Origin: Ferruginibacter sp.
Lineage (GTDB): Bacteria; Bacteroidota; Bacteroidia; Chitinophagales; Chitinophagaceae
Length of the DNA stretch: 64,000 bases
Direction of reading: 5' to 3'
Assembly: GCA_019638575.1 (NCBI GenBank)
Contig: JAHBTN010000006.1
Coordinates: 1-64,000 of the forward strand
Shown: positions 5,694-15,479 of the stretch, piece by piece
Numbering within the stretch: the first letter of the stretch is position 1
How the letters are laid out: the number at the start of each line of letters is the position of its first letter
The notes under the pieces: model-generated
What the model saw: the letters and a program-made list of their open reading frames with translations, nothing else
What the model was told of the DNA's origin: nothing
Database searches by the model: none
Position numbers and translations under genes: made by a program

Positions 5694-6548
5694 TTATTTC
5701 TTCAATAGCCTTATCCCGTCTTTTTCAAAACTTATCCTTCGTTGTTTATATAAATTACCTGTTGACATTTTAAAAATTTTCTTACTCATGCCAAAGAAAT
5801 TGTAAATCTCTTCAGGCTCACTCTTATCATGGTAGGGAAGAAAGCCCTTGTTTTCGTTCAGCAGCCTGATAATTTTTTCTGTACTGTCTTCCACCCGCTG
5901 GTATCCCGGTTTACCGGCGGCCACATCAATGCGGTATCTGTCTTCGCCTGTTTTATCTTCAGGATATATTTTTTTGATAAACCCTTTGAAAGTATCGCCA
6001 ACAGTAATGTTTTGATAAATTTCGTTGTGGTGCAATACACCCGTGTGCTTGTTGTTGATGATTACTACATAGCCAATATCGGTACGGCGATAAACAACCA
6101 GGTCAACTACTTCAAGTTCTTTAACAGTAAGCTCTTCATTGCTGAGGTAAGGGCTAATTTTTTCAGTTGCAGCAAGTCTTCCGGTACGTTCATCAAGATA
6201 AATTTTTACCAGGTACTCCCCGTTAGGTATCATTTTGTTTTGCTGTTTAGATAATGGCACAAACAGGTCTTTCATAAGGCCGTTATCTAAAAAAGCGCCT
6301 TGCTTTGTAACGCTTACAGCTCTCAATTTTACAATATCACCCAATATGCCTTTTGGTTTTTGTGTGGTGGCAATCAGCCTGTCTTCACTATCATGATAAA
6401 TAAAAACAACTATTTCATCGCCTGTTTTTGTACCTGCAGGTACAAATCTTTTGGGTAATAAAATACCATCGCCACCATCATCAAGGTAAACCCCAAATTC
6501 AACTTCTCTTATAACTTTTAAATTGTTGTATTGGCCTGTTTGCAGCAT
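5694..6548 (-). CDS. CvfB/YitL-like S1-domain RNA-binding protein
   Basis: The product is 284 aa from the Met beginning MLQTGQYNNLKVI; an upstream in-frame ATG at 6602 gives an atypical hydrophobic extension and is rejected. The arrangement fits CvfB: S1-like OB folds in the N-terminal two thirds (GVYLDDGGDGILLPKRFVP, then AFLDNGLMKDLFVP, then GYVVIINNKHTGVLHHNEIY) and a C-terminal winged-helix region with FLPYHDKSEPEEIYNFFGMS. The Staphylococcus homologue binds RNA and affects virulence gene expression; in Bacteroidota the role is not known. The length is close to the usual 280-300 aa. It lies downstream of the galactose operon on the same strand with a 94-nt gap. Confidence 0.88.
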   Translation of the reverse strand: MLQTGQYNNLKVIREVEFGVYLDDGGDGILLPKRFVPAGTKTGDEIVVFIYHDSEDRLIATTQKPKGILGDIVKLRAVSVTKQGAFLDNGLMKDLFVPLSKQQNKMIPNGEYLVKIYLDERTGRLAATEKISPYLSNEELTVKELEVVDLVVYRRTDIGYVVIINNKHTGVLHHNEIYQNITVGDTFKGFIKKIYPEDKTGEDRYRIDVAAGKPGYQRVEDSTEKIIRLLNENKGFLPYHDKSEPEEIYNFFGMSKKIFKMSTGNLYKQRRISFEKDGIRLLKK

Positions 6549-6642
6549 ATAAAAAATTGTGGCGTAAAGGTAAGCAGACTTGCATTGATATCTCATTTGC
6601 ACGGGAATTACTTACATCCCATCAGCTTTGTAATAGCATCAG

Positions 6643-7671
6643 TTATTTTATTGAAAACCTATATTCGGTTTTTTGCCTGTACACTTCGCCCGGCCTTAAT
6701 ATGGTGTTGGGATAGGATGGCTCATTTGGGCTGTTTGGAAAATGCTGTGCTTCCAGGCATACTGCACCATGTTTGATATACAATTTCTTGCCATCATCAG
6801 TAATTGTGTTTTGCATAAAATTACCCGAATAAAGTTGCAGGCATGGTTCGGTAGTAATTACTTCCATAAATCGGCCGGTTGCAGGATCGTATAATTCAGC
6901 ATCGTTTCCCGGTATTTTTTCTAACACCAGGTTATGATCATAATTACCGGCTAATTTATCTATATCAGTGCCTATTTTTTTTGAAATTGAAAAATCCAAT
7001 GGGCTTCCTTTTTCAATTTCTTTAATCCCTTGTGCCTGTGTGTCAAAAATGGGTACGCTATATTTTTTTGCATTAATGTACAGGCTGTGATCTAATACAG
7101 TTGCAGTTTTACCGGCAGATAAATTAAAATAACTATGATTGGTTAAATTTAAAGGCGTTGCTTTATCAGTTGTGGCAGTATATTCTATCAGCAATGCATT
7201 GTTATTGGTAACAGTAAAAACAACTTCCACCTGCAGGTTGCCGGGATAACCTTCTTCGCCATCCCTGCTCAGGTAAGTGCATTTAATACTGTTGCTTCCT
7301 GTTTGTTTTTCAACCTGCCATATCGCTTTATCAAATCCTTTTATGCCACCATGAAGGTGATGACTGTCGGCATTTGCAGCCAGTTTATATTCTTTACCAT
7401 CAAGTACAAAACTGGCATTAGCAATGCGGTTACAAAAACGGCCAACAGTGCTTCCAAAATATTGTACACTGTTTTTTATATATCCTTCCACCGAATTAAA
7501 ACCAATAATCACATTACCGTTATTACCTTCTTTATCTTTTGTAATTATTTTAATGATGGTGGCGCCATAATTGATGATACCCACCTGCATACCATTGTTG
7601 TTGGTAATAGTATAGGCTGTTACTGCTTTACCATCAACACTGCCAAAAGGTGTTTCTGTTATGCCGGCCAT
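6643..7671 (-). CDS. galM: Aldose 1-epimerase (mutarotase)
   Basis: It interconverts alpha and beta anomers of galactose so that galactokinase receives alpha-D-galactose. The 342-aa sequence has the family signature: the HHLHGG motif (104-109), NLTNHSYFNL with the catalytic acid His179, and CLEAQHFPNSPN with the catalytic base Glu307. No signal peptide is present, so it acts in the cytosol. It is the last gene of the galactan/galactose operon (GH53, galK, symporter, galM), 22 nt after the symporter stop. Confidence 0.96.
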   Translation of the reverse strand: MAGITETPFGSVDGKAVTAYTITNNNGMQVGIINYGATIIKIITKDKEGNNGNVIIGFNSVEGYIKNSVQYFGSTVGRFCNRIANASFVLDGKEYKLAANADSHHLHGGIKGFDKAIWQVEKQTGSNSIKCTYLSRDGEEGYPGNLQVEVVFTVTNNNALLIEYTATTDKATPLNLTNHSYFNLSAGKTATVLDHSLYINAKKYSVPIFDTQAQGIKEIEKGSPLDFSISKKIGTDIDKLAGNYDHNLVLEKIPGNDAELYDPATGRFMEVITTEPCLQLYSGNFMQNTITDDGKKLYIKHGAVCLEAQHFPNSPNEPSYPNTILRPGEVYRQKTEYRFSIK

Positions 7672-7693
7672 AATTAATGCTTACTGTTTTTTT

Positions 7694-9382
7694 TTACCAG
7701 AACAAAGTGAACAAAGCAACCAAAATTGCACAAACAATTAATGAACCTGCAATAAATGATGTGTCCATCTTAAATAAGGTTTTATCAATTTCAAGCGAAT
7801 GTGGTTTTACACCTTTTCGGTTTTCGTATTTGCTTATGATATACATACCGGCAATGCAAAGTAAAAACACAAAGCCCATCCTGTCGAGAAACGGAATTTC
7901 AAAAACACCTGCTGCATTGGCTTTTGAAAAACCTGTTGAAGCCAAAAAAGAAAGATCGACCATGCCCGGTAAAAACTTAAACAGCACCGATAAGAAAAAT
8001 CCGCCCAGTATGGCAAACAAGGCAGCATTGGATGTTGTTTTTTTCCAGAAAAAGCCTAGTATGAACATGGCAAAAATTCCCGGCGATACAAACCCGGTAT
8101 ATTCCTGTATGTATTGAAAACCTTGTTTGCCTTCGCCCATCAGGCTTTCGCCCAATGCCAGCGATAATATGATGGCGAGTATCATGGAAACAATGACAGC
8201 CACTTTGCCCACCGATACTAATTTCTTTTCATCAGCATTTTTGTTGATGGCTTTTTTATATACATCAAGCGAAAAAATGGTGGCAATGCTGTTTGCTTTG
8301 CCGGCAAGCGATGCAACAATAGCTGCTGTAAGCGCTGCAAACGATAAACCTTTAAGGCCTGTTGGTAACAGGTTTAATAAACTGGGATATGCTTTGTTTA
8401 CATCTACTATTCCTTTTGAGTCGAGCATTTCGGTATGAAACATACCCTGCTGGTACAACACATAAGCTGCAATACCGGGCAACACAACAATTACCGGCAT
8501 CAGTAGTTTTAAAAACGCTGCAAATAAAATTCCTTTACGGGCAGTAGGTAAGCTTGCACCCAATGCACGCTGTGTGATATATTGATTACAGCCCCAGTAA
8601 TTAAGGTTGGCTATCCATAGGCCGCCCAATAAAACTGTAAGGCCGGGCAGGTCCATATAATTTTCATTGTCTCGTTTAAATATCATGTGAAAATGATCGT
8701 TGGCTTGCGTAGTTAGTTGATGAAAGCCGTTAACCAAACCTGTTTGGCCCGATTTTTCTGCTACAAGATTAAGCCCGATATAAGTAGCAGCCAATCCTCC
8801 CAATATCAAAAAGAAAACCTGTATCACATCGGTATAACCAATCACCTTCATACCGCCCAGTGTAATGATTATAGCAAACAGCGCCAGCAAACTTATACAA
8901 ACGGTTAAGTCAACCCCTGATATGCCATGTATGGCCAATGCACCTAAGTATAATATCGACATAAGGTTTACTACCACATACAGCATGAGCCAGAATATAG
9001 CCATTATCATGGCTACAGTTCCATTGTACCGCTGACTTAAAAACTGCGGCATGGTATAAATCTTGTTCTTTAAATAAACCGGCATAAAAAATATGGCAAC
9101 GATGATGAGTGATGCCGCAGCCATCCATTCGTATGCCGAAATAGCCAGGCCCATTTTAAACCCGCTGCCGCTCATGCCAATAAATTGCTCTGCCGAAATG
9201 TTGGAGGCAATTAATGAAGCGCCAATTGCCCACCAGGTGAGCGAGCCTTCGGCTAAAAAGAAATCATGCGAAGCAGAAATAGTTTTTTGCCTTTTTTTAT
9301 TATACACCCAATAGCCATAACCGGCCACAATGATGAAATAAAAAAGAAAAACAAGATAATCGTTGGTGTGTAAATTGCTCAT
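7694..9382 (-). CDS. Na+/galactose-type symporter (SSS family, vSGLT-like)
   Basis: A 562-aa membrane protein with about 14 hydrophobic segments. It carries ISAEQFIGMSGSG, followed closely by AYEWMAA, and later NYWGCNQYITQRALGA; these match the sugar-binding segments of Vibrio SGLT (the Gln/Glu of TM2-3 and the aromatic pair before NQY, here YW). That and the position between galK and galM make galactose the likely substrate, carried inward with sodium. Transport assays would be needed to exclude glucose. It is third in the operon, 33 nt after galK and 22 nt before galM. The C-terminal hydrophobic helix is followed directly by the stop, as in SGLTs. Confidence 0.93.
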   Translation of the reverse strand: MSNLHTNDYLVFLFYFIIVAGYGYWVYNKKRQKTISASHDFFLAEGSLTWWAIGASLIASNISAEQFIGMSGSGFKMGLAISAYEWMAAASLIIVAIFFMPVYLKNKIYTMPQFLSQRYNGTVAMIMAIFWLMLYVVVNLMSILYLGALAIHGISGVDLTVCISLLALFAIIITLGGMKVIGYTDVIQVFFLILGGLAATYIGLNLVAEKSGQTGLVNGFHQLTTQANDHFHMIFKRDNENYMDLPGLTVLLGGLWIANLNYWGCNQYITQRALGASLPTARKGILFAAFLKLLMPVIVVLPGIAAYVLYQQGMFHTEMLDSKGIVDVNKAYPSLLNLLPTGLKGLSFAALTAAIVASLAGKANSIATIFSLDVYKKAINKNADEKKLVSVGKVAVIVSMILAIILSLALGESLMGEGKQGFQYIQEYTGFVSPGIFAMFILGFFWKKTTSNAALFAILGGFFLSVLFKFLPGMVDLSFLASTGFSKANAAGVFEIPFLDRMGFVFLLCIAGMYIISKYENRKGVKPHSLEIDKTLFKMDTSFIAGSLIVCAILVALFTLFW

Positions 9383-9415
9383 GTGCCCTTTTTTTACAGT
9401 TTAATTTTGGTTCAG

Positions 9416-10570
9416 TTAATTAATATTGCATGCAGCGGTTCCGTCTTCAATTGTTACCCGGTAAGTGGTTAATGTAAGCCCCATCGCTGTTTCATAAGCG
9501 GCGCTTATTTCGTTTATTATTTTATCAACCGCTTCTTTATGTATTAAGTTGATGGTGCATCCTCCAAAACCGCCACCCACCATTCTTGCACCGGCTACAG
9601 AGGGAATTGCTTTTACATAGTTAACCAAAAAATCAAGTTCTTTGCAACTTACTTCATAATCTTTTCGCAAGCCCTCATGTGTTTCATACATTTTAATGCC
9701 CAATGCCTGCAGGTCGCTGAGTTTTAAATCTTCACAGGCGCCCAGCAGCCGTTCATTTTCCTGCACCACATATTTGCAGCGTTTAAAAACAACGGGGTCA
9801 AGCAAAGCAGCATGTTTGTTCAGCATGTTCATATCCACATCACGCAGGCTTTTTACTAATGGGTTGTTTTGAGAGATGATTGTTACACCTTCTTCACATT
9901 GTTTGCGGCGTGTATTATATTCGGATGAAGCAAGGTTATGCTTTACGTTAGTGTTAAGGAGGATAATTTTATAATCTCCCATATTTGCCGGGATATATTC
10001 ATAATGCAGGTTTCGGCAATCTAATTTTATGGCGTGTTCTTTTTTACCAAAGAGGCTTGCAAACTGATCCATGATACCACAGTTTACGCCTGCATACACA
10101 TGCTCGGCTTTTTGTGCAAGTGGCGCCATCTGCAGCTTATTTAATCCCAAATTAAAAACAGTATTTAAGGCAAATAAAGTGGCACACTCTACAGCAGCAG
10201 AAGAAGAGAGGCCGGCGCCAATAGGTATATCGCCATCTATTACAAGATTAAAACCGCCAATGCTGTGCCCGTTTTTTTGTAATTGATACACTACGCCTAA
10301 AATATAATTGGGCCATTGTTTATCTGCCGGTTTTATTTGCCCGATGCCGGTAATAAAATACTCATTAAAATCGCAGGCAAACAAATGCACTTCGTTATCT
10401 GTTCTTTTACTGATGGCTACATAAATATTTTTATCAATAGCTGCCGGCAGCACAAAACCTTCATTGTAATCGGTATGTTCGCCTAAAATATTTATCCTTC
10501 CCGGCGATCGGAACACTTCGGGCTGTACCGAGAATTTTTCAAAAAAGATGTTGGCGATTTTTTTTATCAT
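9416..10570 (-). CDS. galK: Galactokinase
   Basis: It phosphorylates alpha-D-galactose to galactose 1-phosphate with ATP, the first step of the Leloir pathway. The 384-aa GHMP kinase has the galactokinase signature PGRINILGEHTDYN (23-36), the ATP-binding PIGAGLSSSAA (116-126), CGIMDQFASLFG, and the C-terminal GGGFGGCTI motif. It is cytosolic. It is second in the operon, 69 nt after the GH53 gene and 33 nt before the symporter. No galT or galE is present in the window, so the rest of the pathway must be elsewhere. Confidence 0.97.
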   Translation of the reverse strand: MIKKIANIFFEKFSVQPEVFRSPGRINILGEHTDYNEGFVLPAAIDKNIYVAISKRTDNEVHLFACDFNEYFITGIGQIKPADKQWPNYILGVVYQLQKNGHSIGGFNLVIDGDIPIGAGLSSSAAVECATLFALNTVFNLGLNKLQMAPLAQKAEHVYAGVNCGIMDQFASLFGKKEHAIKLDCRNLHYEYIPANMGDYKIILLNTNVKHNLASSEYNTRRKQCEEGVTIISQNNPLVKSLRDVDMNMLNKHAALLDPVVFKRCKYVVQENERLLGACEDLKLSDLQALGIKMYETHEGLRKDYEVSCKELDFLVNYVKAIPSVAGARMVGGGFGGCTINLIHKEAVDKIINEISAAYETAMGLTLTTYRVTIEDGTAACNIN

Positions 10571-10639
10571 GTTTCTTTTGTTGAAGATACTCTTTATTCA
10601 GTTCAACTTTTATCAATAAATATTTATTAAGTTACTAAT

Positions 10640-11701
10640 TTAATTAAATGCCTGCAAAGCCGATGTTGGCTTGCCACTGTTATCAAAAGCGCCAAGTGTG
10701 TATCCCTGCCAGTTATTATAGGCTTCGGGTTCCCAGTAAAAAACACCCAATCCTTTATTATTACCCAGCAATTTTACTTTACCAACCAGGTCGCTGATGA
10801 AGGCATTGCAGGCTGTTGGTTCATCCCAACTCATGCCTATTTCGCAAATCATTATCTCCGATCCATACCTTGTTACCATATCATTCATATTGGCCAGGCA
10901 TTGGTTGTTAAATGTACCCCAGTTGGCGGCAGTTGGGTACAGCGACATGCCGATAACATCCCATTTTGCGCCATTTGCTTTCAGCCCGTCTAAATTCCAC
11001 CTGTATAAATTATTATCATACCCGTTGGAAAGGTGTACAATTACTTTTGTGGTTGCGCTAATGGCTTTAACGGCATTATAACCGGTTATAAAAAATTTTG
11101 CATAATTGGCCATGTTTACAGAAGCTTTTCCTTCGGGCCATAGCATACCATCGTTTGTTTCGTTGCCCACCTGTACCCATTCGGGTGTGATGCCGTTCGT
11201 TTTAAGGGCATCCATCACTGCGTAAGTATGGTTGTAAACCGAAGTTTGTAAAGCGGCTACATCCTGCCCGGCCCATGCAGCAGGTTTTGTTTGTTGCCCG
11301 GGGTCGGCCCAGCTATCGCTGTAATGAAAATCAATCATAATTTTCATGCCCAGGTTTTTTGCACGCAGCGCTTTTGCAATTACATCGGCAGTATTGTTCC
11401 AGCCTGCAGCAGGGTTTACCCAAACCCTCAGCCTTATGGAATTTACGCCGGTGTTTTTCAGCAACTGCATACAATCTGTTTGCACGCCGCTGCTGTTATA
11501 AAATTTTATTCCGGCATTTTCCATTTCGGTAAGCCAGCTTACATCGGCGCCTTTTGCAAAAAATGTAGTTGGTGTAGGCGGAGGTGTAGGGTTGAGGGAG
11601 GTACCTGATTTGCTGCAGCTAAACAGCGTTAACCAAAATGCAAAAACCGGTATAAGAAAAATTGATTTTATATGAATAATTTTTAGAAATGTGTTTTTCA
11701 T
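10640..11701 (-). CDS. Arabinogalactan endo-beta-1,4-galactanase lipoprotein (GH53)
   Basis: It cleaves beta-1,4-galactan, the side chains of pectin, outside the cytoplasm. From the Met at 11701 the protein is 353 aa: a hydrophobic signal with lipobox LFSC (Cys29), a proline/threonine linker, then a GH53 (beta/alpha)8 barrel. Signatures are FFAKGADVSWL near residue 47, IDFHYSDSWADPG, VGNETNDGMLWP with the acid/base Glu181, and MICEIGMSW with the nucleophile Glu287. The frame is open to 11752, but the extra residues are basic and precede an intact lipoprotein signal, so 11701 is the start. It is first in the operon, with a promoter at 11790-11822. No SusC/SusD pair is nearby. Confidence 0.95.
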   Translation of the reverse strand: MKNTFLKIIHIKSIFLIPVFAFWLTLFSCSKSGTSLNPTPPPTPTTFFAKGADVSWLTEMENAGIKFYNSSGVQTDCMQLLKNTGVNSIRLRVWVNPAAGWNNTADVIAKALRAKNLGMKIMIDFHYSDSWADPGQQTKPAAWAGQDVAALQTSVYNHTYAVMDALKTNGITPEWVQVGNETNDGMLWPEGKASVNMANYAKFFITGYNAVKAISATTKVIVHLSNGYDNNLYRWNLDGLKANGAKWDVIGMSLYPTAANWGTFNNQCLANMNDMVTRYGSEIMICEIGMSWDEPTACNAFISDLVGKVKLLGNNKGLGVFYWEPEAYNNWQGYTLGAFDNSGKPTSALQAFN

Positions 11702-11789
11702 GGATTGATTATAAATTCTTTTTTTAAATTTTAATCCTACTATTTTTTTCAATTTTTAGGTGTATGAATATTTCATATAATTCTCTAAC

Positions 11790-11822
11790 CAAATTTACAT
11801 GATATGCTTTTATGGGGATAAA
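11790..11822 (-). promoter_or_regulatory. Promoter of the galactan/galactose operon
   Basis: On the minus strand TTTA (11822-11819), a 21-nt spacer, and TAAATTTG (11797-11790) fit the Bacteroidota consensus. It predicts a leader of about 80 nt before the GH53 start at 11701. The 242-bp divergent spacer (11702-11943) holds no other clear signal. Confidence 0.55.
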
Positions 11823-11943
11823 GAAAAATAGTTTCACACTTTAAGGTTCATATTTTTTAGTAACGATGTAAAACTCTGCATTGCCATTAAATGTTTATCA
11901 GCCATTATTCATTATCTTCACAGGCTATAATAAATATTTTACT

Positions 11944-13170
11944 TTGAAGTTTACAGATTTTGGTTTCGATGAGCGGTTGATGGAAGGTATTGATGCCTCT
12001 GGTTATGAAGACGCCACCCCGGTTCAGGAACAGGTTATCCCCTTAATTATGGCTGGTAAGGATGTGATTGCATCGGCACAAACAGGTACCGGTAAAACGG
12101 CCGCATTTTTATTGCCGTTGATTAATAAAATCATCACCGATACGCACGAAGACCATACCAACAATGCATTGGTTATTGTACCCACAAGAGAGCTGGCTAT
12201 TCAGATAGCGCAGCACATGGAAGGGCTGTCTTATTTTACATCGGTAAGCTCTATTGCCGTTTATGGTGGTGGCGATGGTAATGCGTTTGTGCAGGAAAAG
12301 AAAGCCCTTAGTCATGGCGCCGATGTGGTTATTTGCACGCCGGGTAAAATGATGGCTCACATAAAGATGGGATATGTAAAACTATCGGGCCTTAAATATT
12401 TAATATTGGATGAAGCCGATCGTATGCTGGACATGGGTTTTTACGACGACATCATGTTTATAATAGATCACCTGCCCAAAAAAAGGCAGAACCTTCTGTT
12501 CTCTGCAACCATGCCATTTAAGATTAGGGAAATGGCGAGAAAAATACTACATCATCCCGAGGAAGTGAATATCTCTATCAGCAAGCCAAACGAAAAAATA
12601 AGCCAATGGGCTTTTATTGTTTACGATACACAAAAAATACCGTTGGTAAAATACCTGCTTGGTAAAACCGAATTTAAATCGGTATTGATTTTTTGCAGCA
12701 GCAAATTAAATGTAAAACAACTAACCCGTGATTTAAAGAGAGCAAAGTTTTTAGCCGATGAAATCCACAGCGACCTGGAGCAGGATAAAAGAGAAGAAGT
12801 GCTGATGCGTTTTAAAAGTGGCAGGCTGCCCATTTTAGTGGCCACCGATATCTTAAGCCGGGGCATTGATATTGATAATATTGATTTGGTTATAAATTAC
12901 GATGTGCCGCACGATGGCGAAGATTATGTACACCGCATTGGCCGTACGGCAAGGGCAGAAGCAGATGGCACCGCTTACACCTTTGTTTCGGTAAAAGAAC
13001 AACGCAAATTTTTGGGAATAGAAAAACTGTTGGGCAAGCCCGTACCTAAAGCACAGGTGCCTGCAGAGTTGGGCGAAACACCTTTGTACAATACTGCGTC
13101 CTCAAACAACCATCCTGGCAATAAAAAATTTAAGAAGCCCCGGCGTTTTTACAATAAATCAAAAAAATAA
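11944..13170 (+). CDS. DEAD-box RNA helicase (RhlE/CsdA type)
   Basis: It unwinds RNA duplexes using ATP, probably in ribosome assembly or RNA decay. All family motifs are present in order: Q motif (FGFDERLM.. ATPVQEQVIP), Walker A AQTGTGKT, VPTRELA, DEADRMLDMGF, SATMPF, VATDILSRGIDI and HRIGRTAR. The C-terminal tail is basic (KKFKKPRRFYNKSKK), typical for RNA binding. No in-frame ATG precedes the Q motif; TTG 11944 gives MKFTDFGF..., matching relatives, while TTG 11881 is also open. The product is 408 aa from 11944. It is divergent from the galactan operon. Confidence 0.93.
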   Translation: MKFTDFGFDERLMEGIDASGYEDATPVQEQVIPLIMAGKDVIASAQTGTGKTAAFLLPLINKIITDTHEDHTNNALVIVPTRELAIQIAQHMEGLSYFTSVSSIAVYGGGDGNAFVQEKKALSHGADVVICTPGKMMAHIKMGYVKLSGLKYLILDEADRMLDMGFYDDIMFIIDHLPKKRQNLLFSATMPFKIREMARKILHHPEEVNISISKPNEKISQWAFIVYDTQKIPLVKYLLGKTEFKSVLIFCSSKLNVKQLTRDLKRAKFLADEIHSDLEQDKREEVLMRFKSGRLPILVATDILSRGIDIDNIDLVINYDVPHDGEDYVHRIGRTARAEADGTAYTFVSVKEQRKFLGIEKLLGKPVPKAQVPAELGETPLYNTASSNNHPGNKKFKKPRRFYNKSKK

Positions 13171-13311
13171 TTTGCACTTTATTTTAAGTTAAAGCATGCC
13201 TGCATTTTTATGAAGGCAAGGCAAAAGCATTACTGATGGCTTGATTGTATATTTGTAAAAACAGTTGCCATCAATAAACTTTCATCCATATTAACAAACC
13301 CCATTGAGTAT

Positions 13312-15402
13312 TTGCAGGGTGTAACCGCACTTAAAGCCGACCTGTTAAAAAAAGAACTGGCCATTTTTACTTTTAAAGATTTGCTGGAGCTGTATCCTTT
13401 CAGGCATATTGATAAAACAAAGCTTGATAAGATTGGCGCCATACCTGCAGGCAGTGAATATGCACAAGTAGCCGGAAAAATTACGCATATAGAAATTGTA
13501 GGTACCGGCAGGGGAAGAAGGCTAACAGCCCGTTTACAGGATGATACCGGCGAAATGGAATTGGTTTGGTTTCAGGGAATAAACTGGATACAAAAGATGA
13601 TTGAAGTGGGCCACCTGTATCTTGTTTTTGGCCGACTTGGATTTTTTATGGGCAAGCCGCAGATTGCACATCCCGAAATTGAAAACTATCAGGCACATAA
13701 GGCCGAAGGAAAACCTTTCCTGGAACCGGTTTACCCATCCACCGAAAAATTAAAAGCAAAAGGACTTAACGGCAGGGCCATTGGTAAATTAACTTATGCA
13801 TTGCTACAGTTATTAAGCGAAAAAGACCTGCCCGAAAATTTACCAGCTTCCATCATCAGCCAGTATAAATTCATCAGCCATTTTCATGCTTGCATTCAAA
13901 TTCATTTTCCGGCATCCGAAAAACATTACCAGCATGCGGTAAGGCGCATTAAGTTTGAAGAACTTTTTTTTGCACAACTGCGGCTTGGCCTCATCAAAAC
14001 GGCTCGGCACAGGCATAGCAAGGGTTGGGTGTTTGAACAGGTGGGCCAACTGTTCAATGAATTTTATAACCGCTATTTGCCTTTTGAACTTACCAATGCA
14101 CAAAAAAAAGTTTTAAAAGAGATAAGGAAAGATACCGGCAGCGGCATACAGATGAACCGCTTGTTGCAGGGTGATGTAGGTAGCGGCAAAACCATTGTGG
14201 CTTTAATGATGATGCTGCTTGCAGCAGATAATGCCCGTGAAACCGATGGGCAGCATTTTCAAAGTGTGCTGATGGCGCCTACAGAAATTTTGGCACAACA
14301 GCATTACAACAGCATCAGTGCATTAATAAAAGACATGCCTGTTTGTGTAAAATTGCTCACCGGCTCATCAAAAGGAAAGCAGCGTAAAGAAGTGTTGCAA
14401 AGTTGTGAAGATGGTTCGCTGAATATTTTGATAGGCACCCATGCGGTTATAGAAGATAATGTAAACTTTAAAAACCTGGGCTTTGCCGTAATTGACGAGC
14501 AGCACAAGTTTGGCGTGGCACAGCGGGCACAGCTATGGAAAAAAAATACAATACCGCCGCATATATTGGTGATGACGGCCACACCCATACCACGTACGCT
14601 TGCGCTAACTGCTTATGGCGATTTAGACTATAGTGTTATTGATGAACTGCCACCGGGCAGGCAACCGGTAAACACTTTACATCGTTCGGAAAGTGCAAGG
14701 CCGCAGGTAATGGATTTTGTAAAACAGGAGATAAAAAAAGGAAGGCAGGCCTATATTGTATATCCGCTTATTGAAGAAAGCAGTAAGATGGATTATGAAA
14801 ACCTGATGAAAGGGTATGAAGAAGTGAAATCTTTTTTTCCTGAACCAAAGTATTGGATAAGCATGGTGCATGGCAAACAAAATGCTGACGAAAAAGAAAC
14901 CAATATGCGGCGCTTTGTTAGTGGCGATACGCAACTAATGGTAAGCACTACCGTTATAGAAGTGGGCGTGAATGTACCCAATGCCAGTGTGATGGTAATA
15001 GAAAGCGCCGAAAAATTCGGCCTATCGCAATTGCACCAGCTAAGGGGCAGGGTGGGCCGTGGCGCCGATAAAAGTTTTTGCATTTTATTAACGGGCCCCA
15101 AAATATCAAACGATGCCCGTGAAAGGTTAAAGGTGTTGGTGCAAACCAATGATGGTTTTAAGATTGCAGAAAAAGACCTTGAAATACGTGGTCCCGGCGA
15201 TATTGGCGGCACCCGGCAAAGTGGATTAATGAATTTTAAACTGGCCAACATAGTACAGGATAATGTGATATTGGAGGCCGCACGTGCTGCTGCTGAAAAC
15301 ATTTTAAGTACCGACCCTGATTTAAATATGCCCGAAAATCAACCTGTAAAGGATTATTTACAACAGCAAAACAGCAAAACAGCCTGGAGTAAAATTTCGT
15401 AA
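13312..15402 (+). CDS. recG: ATP-dependent DNA helicase RecG
   Basis: It remodels stalled replication forks and branched recombination intermediates. The sequence shows the wedge/OB domain near the N-terminus (KITHIEIVGTGRGRRLTARL), Walker A GDVGSGKT, the RecG box DEQHKFGVAQR, TATPIPRTLALTAYGDLDYS, RGRVGRG and DLEIRGPGDIGGTRQSG. The 696-aa length from TTG 13312 is normal, but the reading frame stays open upstream with the RecG-like NKLSSILTNPIEYLQGV, and no ATG or GTG occurs there; a TATATTTG -7 box at 13248-13255 suggests the true start lies near 13264-13303 at a rare codon. The gene follows the DEAD-box gene by about 140 nt. Confidence 0.95.
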   Translation: MQGVTALKADLLKKELAIFTFKDLLELYPFRHIDKTKLDKIGAIPAGSEYAQVAGKITHIEIVGTGRGRRLTARLQDDTGEMELVWFQGINWIQKMIEVGHLYLVFGRLGFFMGKPQIAHPEIENYQAHKAEGKPFLEPVYPSTEKLKAKGLNGRAIGKLTYALLQLLSEKDLPENLPASIISQYKFISHFHACIQIHFPASEKHYQHAVRRIKFEELFFAQLRLGLIKTARHRHSKGWVFEQVGQLFNEFYNRYLPFELTNAQKKVLKEIRKDTGSGIQMNRLLQGDVGSGKTIVALMMMLLAADNARETDGQHFQSVLMAPTEILAQQHYNSISALIKDMPVCVKLLTGSSKGKQRKEVLQSCEDGSLNILIGTHAVIEDNVNFKNLGFAVIDEQHKFGVAQRAQLWKKNTIPPHILVMTATPIPRTLALTAYGDLDYSVIDELPPGRQPVNTLHRSESARPQVMDFVKQEIKKGRQAYIVYPLIEESSKMDYENLMKGYEEVKSFFPEPKYWISMVHGKQNADEKETNMRRFVSGDTQLMVSTTVIEVGVNVPNASVMVIESAEKFGLSQLHQLRGRVGRGADKSFCILLTGPKISNDARERLKVLVQTNDGFKIAEKDLEIRGPGDIGGTRQSGLMNFKLANIVQDNVILEAARAAAENILSTDPDLNMPENQPVKDYLQQQNSKTAWSKIS

Positions 15403-15479
15403 TTGATTATAACAAGATATTGCAAAACAAAACAGCCATATTTATGTTTTATTTCAGTATTTTGTAAAAAAGAACATTT

